64,000 nucleotides of DNA from Inquilinus limosus. GTDB taxonomy: Bacteria > Pseudomonadota > Alphaproteobacteria > DSM-16000 > Inquilinaceae. Each line of letters starts with the position of its first letter. The stretch's first letter is position 1. A program made the position numbers and the translations under genes. The stretch lies in contig NZ_NHON01000029.1 in NCBI RefSeq assembly GCF_002195995.1, positions 1 through 64,000 of the forward strand. The letters run 5' to 3'. Positions 10,349 to 18,175 of this stretch are shown here, in pieces. The notes beneath the pieces are model-generated. The model was given only the letters and a program-made list of their open reading frames with translations. It made no database searches and was not told the origin of the DNA.

Positions 10349-10383
10349 CCGCAACTCTGAGTTGCGGAATCTGCAACTCAGGG
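10349..10383 (+). promoter_or_regulatory. Two mutually exclusive hairpins after tamB
   Basis: The segment CCGCAACT-CTG-AGTTGCGG (10349-10367) forms an 8-bp stem with a three-base loop. The middle strand can instead pair with the downstream copy of the arm (TGAGTTGC at 10358-10365 with GCAACTCA at 10373-10380, extendable to about 11 bp with a GU pair). Only one of the two can form at a time. There is no T-tract, so it is not a standard intrinsic terminator. It may be a tamB 3' structure or part of a leader for the gene at 10595; I cannot tell which. Confidence 0.4.
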
Positions 10384-10594
10384 TGCCGTTTCGGCGCCGC
10401 GAGTGGGAAAAATTGCCGGAACAGCCCATTCTGGTCCGGAGACAGGCCGAGCGTATAAACCAGAAGTTGCATAAAATTTGATTCTTTTTTTAGCAAATTC
10501 ATCTGTTATATTCATCTGACTTGTGCGAAATGTTCTTTCTTGGCACGCATCCTTTTCAATCCCCAGACAGGTCCAAGCGGAAGGGACGACGCAG

Positions 10595-11185
10595 ATGGCG
10601 CTTGAGAAAGCCCCGATGCCGAGGGGTGTGAACCAGCGGTTCGACGACAATCCCTGCGAGACGATCTACGCCGAGGACGCCACCCGGATCATGGAGCAGC
10701 GCTGGTACAGGCGATTCAGCGACGGCGAGGCCGGTTATGTCCTGCACCGCGACGGGGCGCCGGCGCGCGTCGAGTATCATGAGAACGGCGCGGTGCGCCG
10801 CGAGGACTGGTTCCAGGCCGGGCGCTATCATCAGACCGGCAAGCCGGCGGTGACCGTCTATCACCCGGACGGCTCGCCCAAATTCGAATGGTGGTTCCTG
10901 GCCGACGAGGCGCATCGCGACGACGGGCCGGCCTATATCCATTACGGCCGCGACGGCAGCCGGCTGGAGCGCTGGTACCGGCACAACCATCGCCACCGCA
11001 CCAACGGCCCGGCCGTGGTCGAACGCGACAGGGACGGCGCCGTGGTGAAGGCAGAGTGGTGGCTGGGCGGCAAGGAGATCACCGCCGCGGCGGAGGCGTT
11101 CCTGGCCGAGACCGGGACCCGCTGGCCGTTCGACGCCAGGTCCGAGGCCCGCTTCCTGGAGCAGGCGCTGCGCCGCGCCGCCTGA
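10595..11185 (+). CDS. Repeat-containing small protein (MORN-like Y/W-D-G repeats), function unknown
   Basis: I place the start at ATG 10595, with AAGGGA about 8 bases upstream, giving 196 residues and no signal peptide. From about residue 28 to 160 the protein consists of short repeats of the form 'W-Y-x-D-G-x-x-H-R-D-G-x-P-A-x-x-x-Y-x-x-G', for example HRDGAPARVEYHENG, YHPDGSPKFEWW, HYGRDGSRLERWY and ERDRDGAVVKAEWW. This resembles the MORN-repeat-variant and toxin-antitoxin-repeat folds, which are repetitive beta-hairpins. The final ~35 residues are helical and non-repetitive. The upstream DNA (10440-10520) is clearly AT-richer than its surroundings, so the gene probably has its own promoter. 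A role cannot be assigned from the sequence. Confidence 0.75.
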   Translation: MALEKAPMPRGVNQRFDDNPCETIYAEDATRIMEQRWYRRFSDGEAGYVLHRDGAPARVEYHENGAVRREDWFQAGRYHQTGKPAVTVYHPDGSPKFEWWFLADEAHRDDGPAYIHYGRDGSRLERWYRHNHRHRTNGPAVVERDRDGAVVKAEWWLGGKEITAAAEAFLAETGTRWPFDARSEARFLEQALRRAA

Positions 11186-11194
11186 CCCCGGCCG

Positions 11195-12169
11195 TCAGCC
11201 CGCGGCCCTCCGTTTCGGCACGGCACCCGCCATCTCGGACAGGTCCTCCGGCGGGATCGCCACGGCGCCCTCCGGCAGATGCTGGCGCAGGAACTCGGCC
11301 AGCATCTCGATCTCGCTGCGGCGCGCCGCCCCGCGGCGCCACACCAGCCCGATCCGCCGCGACGGCTGCGGCGCGTCGAACGGCCTGAGCGCGATGTCGC
11401 CATCGGCCACGGTCGGCGCAGTGCAGGCCAGGGCCGGCAGCAGGGTGATGCCGATCCGCCCCGCCACCATCTCGCGCAGCGTCGACAGGCTGGTGGCGCC
11501 GAACGCATCCTCCTGCGTCCGCGCCGCGCTGCGACACACCTCCAGCGCCTGGTCGCGCAGGCAATGCCCGTCCTCCAGCAGCAGCAGATGCTCATCCGCC
11601 AGGTCGGCCGGCGCCACCCGGTTGGCCCGCGCCAGCCGGTGCCCGGTGGGCACGGCCAGCAGGAAGGGCTCGTCGAACACCGGCAGCGAATCGAGCTTCG
11701 AGTCCTCCACGGGCAGGGCCAGCAGCGCCGCCTCCAGCTCGCCGCGGCGCAGCCGCTCGACCAGCCGGTCGGTCAGGTCCTCGCGCAGATAGAGGCGCAG
11801 GTCCGGGTAGGTGCGGCGCAGCGTGCGCATCAATCGCGGCAGCAGATACGGGCCGAGCGTCGGGATCACACCCAGCCGGAAGTCACCGGCCAGCGGCGCC
11901 GCCTGGTCGCGCGCGGCCAGCAGCAGGTCCTGCGTCTCGGCCAGGATCCGCCGCGCCCGGGCGACCACCGCCTCGCCCAGCGGGGTCAGGATGATGCGCC
12001 GCTTCGACCGCTCGAACAGCGGCCCGCCCAGCATCTCCTCCAGCGCCTGGACCTGGGCGCTGAGCGAGGGCTGGCTGACATGGCAGGCGGCGGCGGCCCG
12101 GCCGAAATGCCGCGTGTCGGCGACCGCGACGACATAGCGGAGTTGCCGCAGGGTGATCGGCTGATTCAT
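11195..12169 (-). CDS. oxyR: LysR-family peroxide sensor, OxyR
   Basis: A 324-residue LysR regulator with an N-terminal winged helix-turn-helix (FGRAAAACHVSQPSLSAQV at about 22-40) and a C-terminal sensor domain. Residues C203 and C212 lie in GHCLRDQALEVC, matching the C199-x8-C208 redox pair of E. coli OxyR, which forms a disulfide on contact with hydrogen peroxide. It is divergent from ahpC-ahpD, the classic OxyR target arrangement, with 141 bp between the two start codons. Peroxide-dependent activation of the ahp genes and autoregulation are inferred from this context. It ends 9 bases from the stop of the convergent gene at 10595-11185. Confidence 0.93.
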   Translation of the reverse strand: MNQPITLRQLRYVVAVADTRHFGRAAAACHVSQPSLSAQVQALEEMLGGPLFERSKRRIILTPLGEAVVARARRILAETQDLLLAARDQAAPLAGDFRLGVIPTLGPYLLPRLMRTLRRTYPDLRLYLREDLTDRLVERLRRGELEAALLALPVEDSKLDSLPVFDEPFLLAVPTGHRLARANRVAPADLADEHLLLLEDGHCLRDQALEVCRSAARTQEDAFGATSLSTLREMVAGRIGITLLPALACTAPTVADGDIALRPFDAPQPSRRIGLVWRRGAARRSEIEMLAEFLRQHLPEGAVAIPPEDLSEMAGAVPKRRAAG

Positions 12170-12195
12170 AGGACGAACCTATCATAATCCTCGGA

Positions 12196-12212
12196 ACAAT
12201 CGATTGGATTGT
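12196..12212. promoter_or_regulatory. Inverted repeat in the oxyR-ahpC divergent region
   Basis: ACAATC-GATTG-GATTGT is a perfect 6-bp dyad with a 5-base spacer, within the 141 bp separating the divergent oxyR and ahpC start codons. LysR-type regulators usually bind imperfect dyads in this position. It does not match the E. coli OxyR ATAG-N7 pattern closely, so its assignment to OxyR rests on position alone. Confidence 0.4.
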
Positions 12213-12310
12213 GGGAATCCGGACTGCTATGTGATTGCTGCACTGCGGCACCAACTGCTGTTGCGCCGCACACAAAACCCAACGAACGCAAGATCCCACG
12301 GAGCCTCTCG

Positions 12311-12856
12311 ATGCCCATGCTGACCATTGGCGACACCTTCCCGGATTTCTCGCTCCAGGCGGTCGTCTCGACCAATCCGAAGGACGCCTTCACGCCGATC
12401 GACCGCGCCGCCAGCAAGGGCAAGTGGAAGATCGTGTTCTTCTGGCCGAAGGACTTCACCTTCGTCTGCCCGACCGAGATCGCGGCGTTCGGCAAGCTGG
12501 CCGGCGACTTCCATGACCGCGACGCGCTGGTCTATGGCGTCTCGACCGACAGCGAGTTCGTGCACCTGGCCTGGCGCCAGAACCACGCCGACCTGAAGGA
12601 GCTGCCGATCCCGATGCTGGCCGACATCCGCAAGGATCTCAGCCGCGAGCTCGGCATCCTCGAGAAGAGCGAGGAAGTCTGCCTGCGCGCCACCTTCATC
12701 GTCGACCCGGACAACATCATCCGCTTCGTCTCGGTCAACGACATGTCGGTCGGCCGCAACCCGCACGAGGTTCTGCGCGTCCTCGACGCCCTGCAGACCG
12801 ACGAGCTGTGCCCCTGCAACTGGCAGAAGGGCGAGGAGACCCTGCAGGCCGCCTGA
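12311..12856 (+). CDS. ahpC: Alkyl hydroperoxide reductase C / peroxiredoxin
   Basis: A 181-residue 2-Cys peroxiredoxin. The peroxidatic cysteine is C53 in DFTFVCPTE, and C-terminal cysteines C167 and C169 lie in ELCPCNW; C124 is an additional one. Peroxiredoxins of this AhpC subtype reduce hydrogen peroxide and organic peroxides in the cytoplasm, and in actinobacteria and some proteobacteria they are recycled by AhpD rather than AhpF. The immediate downstream gene is ahpD, which fits. The region from 12857 to 12931 before ahpD holds a GC hairpin (GGCCGGCCC / GGGCCGGCC) without a T-run, perhaps a processing or attenuation site. OxyR control is inferred from the divergent oxyR. Confidence 0.95.
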   Translation: MPMLTIGDTFPDFSLQAVVSTNPKDAFTPIDRAASKGKWKIVFFWPKDFTFVCPTEIAAFGKLAGDFHDRDALVYGVSTDSEFVHLAWRQNHADLKELPIPMLADIRKDLSRELGILEKSEEVCLRATFIVDPDNIIRFVSVNDMSVGRNPHEVLRVLDALQTDELCPCNWQKGEETLQAA

Positions 12857-12931
12857 TCCGGCGCCCCGTCCCTCTCCGGCCGGCCCCCAGCGGGCCGGCC
12901 ACCGTTCTGTCCAAGTCCCGCCGGAGCCCCC

Positions 12932-13465
12932 ATGTCGATCGACACGCTGAAGGCCAGCCTTCCCGACTACGCCAAGGATCTGAAGCTCAACCTGTCCTCG
13001 GTCCTGACCCCGCCCGGCGTGACCGCCCAGCAGATCTGGGGCTCGGCCCTGGCCAGCGCCCTGGCCTCGCGCAACGCCACCGTGATCAAGGCGATCGCGG
13101 CCGAGGCGGCGCAGCACCTGTCGCCCGAGGCGCAGGGCGCCGCCAAGACCGCGGCGGCGATCATGGGCATGAACAACATCTATTACCGCTTCACCCATCT
13201 GGTGTCCGAGAAGGACTACGCGGCCATGCCGGCCCGGCTGCGCATGAACGCGATCGCCAACCCCGGCATCGACCAGGTGGATTTCGAGCTGTATTCGCTG
13301 GCGGTGTCGGCGATCAACGGCTGCGGCATGTGCATGGACAGCCATGAGCAGGTCGTCGCCAAGAAGGGCGTCGGCAAGGACGTGGTCCAGGCCGTGATCC
13401 GCATCGCCGCGGTGATCCACGCCGTGGCCGCCACCCTGGACGCCGAGGAGAAGCTGGCCGCCTAG
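12932..13465 (+). CDS. ahpD: Alkylhydroperoxidase AhpD, carboxymuconolactone decarboxylase family
   Basis: A 177-residue all-helical protein of the AhpD family. The thiol-active motif is C131-G-M-C134 in [12 protein letters not shown], followed by H138, with E119 upstream as the likely proton-relay glutamate. AhpD carries electrons (in mycobacteria via lipoamide and SucB/Lpd) to AhpC. It lies 75 bp downstream of ahpC in the same direction and is followed by an intrinsic-terminator-like hairpin at 13511-13533. An AhpC-AhpD couple without AhpF is consistent with the AhpC subtype. Confidence 0.94.
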   Translation: MSIDTLKASLPDYAKDLKLNLSSVLTPPGVTAQQIWGSALASALASRNATVIKAIAAEAAQHLSPEAQGAAKTAAAIMGMNNIYYRFTHLVSEKDYAAMPARLRMNAIANPGIDQVDFELYSLAVSAINGCGMCMDSHEQVVAKKGVGKDVVQAVIRIAAVIHAVAATLDAEEKLAA

Positions 13466-13510
13466 AGCCCGTTTGGGGCTCTGACGGCCCTGCCCTTCCG
13501 GACAGATGCG

Positions 13511-13533
13511 AGGCCCGCCCCGGTGGCGGGCCT
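13511..13533. terminator. Hairpin between the convergent ahpD and iron-ABC genes
   Basis: AGGCCCGCC-CCGGT-GGCGGGCCT is a perfect 9-bp GC-rich stem with a five-base loop, located between the stop of ahpD (13465) and the stop of the convergent ATPase gene (13538). A short pyrimidine run (TTCTGCT) follows on the plus strand. It probably acts in both directions. Confidence 0.65.
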
Positions 13534-13537
13534 TCTG

Positions 13538-14353
13538 CTATTCGGCGGCCAGCCGGTCCAGCGCGATCCGGCGCCGGCGGGTGGAACGGTCGGCCAGCAC
13601 CATCGGCATGCCGTCGGAGCAGGTCTCGACCCGCGCCTCGACGCCATAGACCTCGCGCAGCATTCGGGCGGTGACGACGGTCCGTGGCTCGCCGCAGGCG
13701 GCGACGCGGCCTTCCTTCAGCACCAGCACCCGGTCGGTGAAGCGCACCGCCTGGTTGAGGTCGTGCAGCGCGATCAGCACGCACAGGCCGCGGCTGCGGG
13801 CCAGGTCGCGGACCAGCGTCAGCACCTCGACCTGGCGCTGCAGGTCGAGCGCGCTGGTCGGCTCGTCCATCAAGAGGATGCGCGGGTCGCGCACCAGCGC
13901 CTGGGCGATCGACACCAGCTGCTTCTGCCCGCCGCTGAGCTCGCCCAGGTTGCGCATGGCGAGGTCGTCGATCTCGAGCAGCGCCAGGGTGCGGGTGACG
14001 GCGTCGAGATCGCTGTCGTCGACCCGCCAGCCGGCGCTGCTCTTGCGCGCCAGCAGCACCGATTCGAGCACGGTGAGGACGGCGTTCACCGCCGCCTCCT
14101 GCGGCAGGTGGCAGGGCCGGTTCGGATCGCCCTGCTCCCAGCCGCCGGCCGGGCGGCCGTCGACCAGCACCTCGCCCGGGCCGCCGATCAGCCCGGCGAT
14201 GCGGCGGAACAGGCTGGACTTGCCGACCGCGTTCGGCCCGATCACGGCGGTGACCTCGCCGCCCGCCATCACCGGGGTGGTGATGCCGTGCAGCACCGCC
14301 CGGCGGCCATAGGCGACCGAGACGTCGCGCAGTTCGAGGGTCACCGGGTTCAT
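13538..14353 (-). CDS. Iron-siderophore ABC transporter ATP-binding protein
   Basis: About 271 residues. Walker A is GPNAVGKSS near residue 36, the signature LSGGQKQL near 140, and Walker B ILLMDEPTSALD follows, with the switch histidine in IALHDLNQA. This is the FecE/FhuC/BtuD subgroup that energises iron-siderophore, haem or cobalamin import at the inner membrane. I chose the ATG at 14353 because it overlaps the permease stop codon in an ATGA junction, a common sign of translational coupling; an ATG two codons upstream is possible. It is the last gene of the three-gene importer operon transcribed leftward. Confidence 0.93.
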   Translation of the reverse strand: MNPVTLELRDVSVAYGRRAVLHGITTPVMAGGEVTAVIGPNAVGKSSLFRRIAGLIGGPGEVLVDGRPAGGWEQGDPNRPCHLPQEAAVNAVLTVLESVLLARKSSAGWRVDDSDLDAVTRTLALLEIDDLAMRNLGELSGGQKQLVSIAQALVRDPRILLMDEPTSALDLQRQVEVLTLVRDLARSRGLCVLIALHDLNQAVRFTDRVLVLKEGRVAACGEPRTVVTARMLREVYGVEARVETCSDGMPMVLADRSTRRRRIALDRLAAE

Positions 14354-15438
14354 TGCCATGCGCGCCGCCGGCTGGCCAGGATCAGGCTGAAGAAGAAGGG
14401 CACGCCGACCAGGGCGGTGATCACGCCGATCGGGAAGATCACGCCCGGCACGATCGACTTCGACACGATCGAGGTGGCGGACAGCATCAGGGCCCCGGCC
14501 AGGGCCGAGGCCGGCAGGAAGAAGCGCTGGTCCTCGCCGATCAGCATGCGGGCGATGTGCGGCCCGACCAGACCGACGAAGCCGATGGTGCCGACGAAGG
14601 CGACCGGCACCGCCGCCAGCAGGCTGACCGCCAGGATCGTCTCCAGCCGCAGGCGGCGGACATCGATGCCGAAGCTGCGGGCCTTGTCCTCGCCCAGGCG
14701 CAGCGCCGTCAGCTGCCAGGCCCGGCGCGCCATCAGCGGCAGCAGCACCAGCAGGACGATGGCGGTGACCGCCAGCTTGCCCCAGGTCGCCTTGCCCAGG
14801 CTGCCCATGGTCCAGAACACCACCGCGGCCAGCGCCTGCTCCGACGCCACATATTGCAGCAGGGACAGCAAGGCGTTGAAGGTGAAGACGATGGCGATGC
14901 CCAGCAGCACCACCGTCTCCATGGTCACGCCGCGGCGCTGGCTGAGCGTGTGCAGCCCCAGCGACGCCACCAGCGCCATCAGGAAGGCGTTGACCGGCAC
15001 CATCACGTCGGTCAGCGCCGGGATCAGCGCCACGCCGAGGACGATGGCCAGCGCCGCGCCGAAGCTGGCGGCCGCCGAGATGCCGAGGGTGAAGGGGTCG
15101 GCCAGCGGGTTGTTCAGCACCGTCTGCATCTGCGCCCCGGCCACGGCCAGGGCGGCGCCGACCACCACGGCCATCAGCGCCACCGGCAGGCGGATGTCCC
15201 AGATCACCACCCGCAGCGTCGCCGGCACCTCCGACGGCGAGATCAGGGCCGACACCACCTCGGCCACGCCGTAGCGCGCCGGGCCGATGCCGATGTCGAG
15301 CACCAGGCTGACCAGCAGCGCCGCGGCCAGGGCGGCGAGCAGCAGCAGCTTGCGCCGCGCCAGGCCGCGATAGGCGGCGCGGCCGGCGCGCAGATGGGTG
15401 TCGATCGGGATCGGGGAGGTGCGGTCGACCATGCTCAA
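14350..15438 (-). CDS. FecCD-family iron-siderophore ABC permease
   Basis: A 362-residue polytopic membrane protein of the FecCD/BtuC type, with about nine to ten transmembrane helices. Characteristic sequences include GAQMQTVLNNPLADP, corresponding to the family's G-x-x-x-Q-x-x-x-x-N-P-L-A-x-P motif, and GLVGPHIARMLIG, the cytoplasmic EAA-like loop that contacts the ATPase. It likely forms a homodimer, since only one permease gene is present. It starts five bases after the substrate-binding protein gene ends and overlaps the ATPase start by four bases, so the three form a tight operon. Confidence 0.94.
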   Translation of the reverse strand: MSMVDRTSPIPIDTHLRAGRAAYRGLARRKLLLLAALAAALLVSLVLDIGIGPARYGVAEVVSALISPSEVPATLRVVIWDIRLPVALMAVVVGAALAVAGAQMQTVLNNPLADPFTLGISAAASFGAALAIVLGVALIPALTDVMVPVNAFLMALVASLGLHTLSQRRGVTMETVVLLGIAIVFTFNALLSLLQYVASEQALAAVVFWTMGSLGKATWGKLAVTAIVLLVLLPLMARRAWQLTALRLGEDKARSFGIDVRRLRLETILAVSLLAAVPVAFVGTIGFVGLVGPHIARMLIGEDQRFFLPASALAGALMLSATSIVSKSIVPGVIFPIGVITALVGVPFFFSLILASRRRAWQ

Positions 15439-15443
15439 GCCTT

Positions 15444-16583
15444 TCAGCCCGCCGGGTCCAGCGAGACCCAGTAGCCGGGCCGGTAGGGGATCGGCAGGAA
15501 GCGCTCATGCAGGGTGCGGAGCGTTGCCTCCGGATCGACATCGGCGAACAGGTCCGGATGGAGCCATTTGGCGATCTGCTGCACCGCCACGAACTGGTAC
15601 GGGCTGTCGTAGAACTGGTGCCAGATGGCGTGGACCCGGCCCTCTGCGATCGCCTTGACGCCGGTATAGGCCGGGCGCGCCACCAGCGCCGTCAGCCGCT
15701 GCCTGGCCACCGCCTGGTCGGCGTCGGGGCCGAGGCCGACCCAGCCGCCATCGGGCACGTACTGGGCCCAGTTGGCGCCGGTGATGATGACCACGTCCGG
15801 GTTGGCGACCGTCACCTGCTCCGGGTTCAGCACGCCGAAGGCGCCGGGGATCAGGTCCTCGGCGATGTTGGTGCCGCCCGCCATCTTGACCATGCGGCCG
15901 AAATTCTCGGTGCCGAAGGAGGCGCAGCATTCGGCGCCCCAGCCGGTGCCGGCGGCGCGCTCGATCATCACCTTCGGCCGCGGCGGGTCGGCCTTGGCCA
16001 GCCGGTCCTGCACCAGGCCCAGCTGCTGGTTGAAGAAGGCGATGAAGTCCTCCGCCCGCTGCTGCCGGCCCAGGATCTGGCCGAACAGCCGGACGCTGGG
16101 CTCGGTGTTGGTGAAGGGCTGGTCGCGGAAATCGATGAAGACGGTGGCGATGCCGGCACCCTCCAGCGTCCTGATCAGCCCAGATTCCTCTGCCGCCTGC
16201 TTCTGGCCGAGCAGCAGGAACAACACGTCGGGCTTCAGCGCGATCGCCTGCTCGGCATTGAAGGTGCCGTCCTCCGGGTCGCCGATGTCCGGGATCGCGT
16301 CGATGCCGGGGAACTGCGCCTGGTACTGCCGGTAGGTGTTGAGGTCGGAGCGCTCGAACTCGTCCTTCCAGCCGGCGATGCGGCCGATCGGGTTCTCGCG
16401 GTCCAGCGCGGCGACGATGTAGATCTGCCGCCCCTCGCCGAGCAGGATCCGCTCGACATGCTTCGGCACCTCGACCGTGCGGCCGGCCAGATCGGTGACC
16501 GACACCTTGTCCCCTGCCGCCAGCGCCCCGCCGGCGCAGAGGCTCAATGCCGCCGCGAACAGGACCCTGATCATCGCGCCCAT
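15444..16583 (-). CDS. Periplasmic iron-siderophore-type substrate-binding protein
   Basis: The start at 16583 gives 379 residues, a ribosome-binding site of the GAGAGGG type and an N-terminal signal peptide (MIRVLFAAALSLCAGGALAA). The mature protein is a class III (BtuF/FecB/TroA-like) binding protein: VSVTDLAGRTVEVPKHVERI opens the N-lobe, PDVLFLLLGQ and PDVVIITGANW give the lobe strands, and HAIWHQFYDSPYQ lies near the C-terminus. It would deliver a ferric-siderophore or related ligand to the permease. No TonB receptor gene and no recognisable Fur box was seen nearby, so the exact ligand is unknown. Confidence 0.9.
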   Translation of the reverse strand: MGAMIRVLFAAALSLCAGGALAAGDKVSVTDLAGRTVEVPKHVERILLGEGRQIYIVAALDRENPIGRIAGWKDEFERSDLNTYRQYQAQFPGIDAIPDIGDPEDGTFNAEQAIALKPDVLFLLLGQKQAAEESGLIRTLEGAGIATVFIDFRDQPFTNTEPSVRLFGQILGRQQRAEDFIAFFNQQLGLVQDRLAKADPPRPKVMIERAAGTGWGAECCASFGTENFGRMVKMAGGTNIAEDLIPGAFGVLNPEQVTVANPDVVIITGANWAQYVPDGGWVGLGPDADQAVARQRLTALVARPAYTGVKAIAEGRVHAIWHQFYDSPYQFVAVQQIAKWLHPDLFADVDPEATLRTLHERFLPIPYRPGYWVSLDPAG

Positions 16584-16713
16584 CGCCACCCTCTCTCGCT
16601 GCCGGGGTCGAGGTATCATGCAGACATTGCGATTGCGAGTGCTTTTCAATCTCGCTCGGGAGGATCGGCTGAAGACTCGGATGGGTGTCGCTCCTGATAC
16701 CATCTGTCATTGC

Positions 16714-16951
16714 CGGGCTTGACCCACGGCTGTCCGGTTCAGACAGAATCGCAACCGAAGCGTGACGATCCTAAGATTTCACTCCATTTTATTGTCATCC
16801 TCGGGCTTGACCCGAGGATCCAGGGGCGACCAGAGCGGTTCTTCGTGGCCCTGGATTGCCGGGTCAAGCCCGGCAATGACAATAAAGGTTGAGATCAGGG
16901 ACTCTATCCACAACCCCAGAAGCTTAACCGGACAGCCGTGGGTCAAGCCCG
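16714..16951. repeat. 26-bp perfect inverted repeats enclosing another palindrome
   Basis: The 26-base sequence at 16714-16739 (containing GGGCTTGACCCACGGCTGTC) is exactly repeated in reverse complement at 16926-16951. Each arm is preceded or followed by a TGTCATTGC or GATGACA-like end, typical of GGGCTTGACCC-type alphaproteobacterial palindromic repeats. A second complete palindromic element (16791-16883) sits in the middle. The arrangement looks like one repeat inserted into, or recombined with, another of the same family. Confidence 0.85.
16791..16883. repeat. Palindromic intergenic repeat, family III, inner copy
   Basis: The element starts ATTGTCATCCTCGGGCTTGA and ends with CAAGCCCGGCAATGACAAT, and its inner arms (GGATCCAGGG and CCCTGGATTGCC) also pair. 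Length is 93 bp. The CGGGCTTGACCCG core is shared with the flanking arms at 16714 and 16926. It is a non-coding palindromic element; inner GGATCCAGGG/CCCTGGATT arms recall those of repeat families I and II, which suggests a common modular design. Confidence 0.85.
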
Positions 16952-17067
16952 AGGATGACAAGAAAAGGGGCAACTCTTCCTTCATCCGATCGCCCTGAAT
17001 GACGCCCGGCAAGGCTGCAACGCACCGCCGCTCTCTGGCATGCTGTCGCCGCAGCCCCGGAGTCGCC

Positions 17068-18156
17068 GTGATTCAGCTGTCCGTTCCCCGCCTCGACCCG
17101 ATCCATGTCCGCCAGGCGGTGCGGGGCGCGGTCGCGGCCGTCGCCGCCTATGCCCTGGCCGAGGCGTTCGGCCTGCCCAAGGGCTACTGGTCGGTGCTGA
17201 CCGCGGTGATCGTGCTGCAGGCCACGCTCGGCGCCACGCTGGGCGCCACCGTCGACCGGCTGCTCGGCACCCTGCTCGGCGCCGCCTTCGGGGTGACCGG
17301 AGCGGTGCTGTCCGGCCCCTCAGCCCTGCGCACCGGCGCGGTGCTGCTGCTGGTGATGCTGGCCACCGTCTACATCGCCGCCCGCCGGCCCAGCCTGCGG
17401 CTCGGCTCGGTCACCGCGGCGATCGTCATGCTGTCGGACCCGAGCCATGCCGACCCGCTGGGCGCGGCCTTCCAACGGGTGGCGGAGATCGGCCTGGGCA
17501 CGGTGGTCGGCGTCCTCGCGGCGCTGCTGATCCTGCCGTCCCGGGCCCGCGACCATCTGCGCGACACCGCCGCCGACGCGCTGGGCCAATGCGCCGGGCT
17601 GCTGGCCCTGATCGCCGGCCGCCTGGCCGGGGCGGAGGCGGAGGCTGACGCGACCGCGATCAACCAGCGCATCCGCACGCTGCTGCGCAAGGCCGACGGC
17701 CAGCTGGACGAGGCCCGGCGCGAGCGGCCCGGCGCGATCCCGGAGCATCTCGACCCCGCCCCCATCATCCGCACGGTCCGCCGCCTGTGGTACAGCGAGA
17801 TCATCCTGAACCGGGCGGCCCGGAGCCCGCTGTCGCCGGCGCTGCAGGCGGCGCTGGCGGCGACGCTGGACCAGGCGGTGACGGCGGCGCAGAAGCGGAT
17901 GACCTCGATGGCCGCGGCGCTGGAGGCGCAGGCCGCGCCGGGTGACGGCGGCGCCCTCGACCAGGCCGTCGCGGCGCTGCAGAGCAGCGTCGATGCGCTG
18001 CGGGGCGCCAGCGGCGAGGGGCTGGACGGGCGGGAGTTCGGCCAGGCCTTCGCCATCGCCTTCACCTTCGCCCAGATCCGCGACAACCTCGCCGACCTGG
18101 CCGAACGGCTGCGCGAGCAGGCCGGCGAGGCCACGGCGCCGCTGACCGCGGATTGA
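17068..18156 (+). CDS. FUSC-family inner membrane transporter
   Basis: With the GTG at 17068 (GGAG five bases upstream) the protein has 362 residues; an ATG at 16999 would add 23 residues without a ribosome-binding site. Residues 10-160 hold about five or six closely spaced hydrophobic helices including GYWSVLTAVIVLQATLGATL, the hallmark of the FUSC (fusaric acid resistance / aromatic acid exporter, AaeB-like) family. The C-terminal ~190 residues are soluble and helical, with a likely coiled coil. It probably exports an aromatic acid or similar compound, which is inference from the family. It is followed 19 bp downstream by the DapA-family gene. Confidence 0.83.
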   Translation: MIQLSVPRLDPIHVRQAVRGAVAAVAAYALAEAFGLPKGYWSVLTAVIVLQATLGATLGATVDRLLGTLLGAAFGVTGAVLSGPSALRTGAVLLLVMLATVYIAARRPSLRLGSVTAAIVMLSDPSHADPLGAAFQRVAEIGLGTVVGVLAALLILPSRARDHLRDTAADALGQCAGLLALIAGRLAGAEAEADATAINQRIRTLLRKADGQLDEARRERPGAIPEHLDPAPIIRTVRRLWYSEIILNRAARSPLSPALQAALAATLDQAVTAAQKRMTSMAAALEAQAAPGDGGALDQAVAALQSSVDALRGASGEGLDGREFGQAFAIAFTFAQIRDNLADLAERLREQAGEATAPLTAD

Positions 18157-18175
18157 GACCAGGGAGAACGCCGCC

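Larger units (their letters stand above)
16584..17067. other. 484-bp intergenic region with nested palindromic repeats, no gene
   Basis: The region separates the leftward iron-ABC operon from the rightward FUSC gene. It contains the two repeat structures listed separately (16714-16951 and 16791-16883). Outside these I see no convincing reading frame; the frames that cross it are translations of the repeats. Promoters for both flanking operons must lie here or overlap the repeats, but no clear -35/-10 pair was recognised. Confidence 0.7.

Noticed and set aside
6107-10429. A 1440-residue open frame on the minus strand opposite tamB
   Set aside because: It has no domain pattern, is dominated by A, G, R, D and Q, and is the mirror of a GC-rich coding sequence; tamB on the plus strand has clear domains.
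10478-10512. TTGATT / TATATT as a promoter for the gene at 10595
   Set aside because: The spacing is 23 bases, well outside the usual 16-18; the region is AT-rich and may hold a promoter, but I cannot place it.
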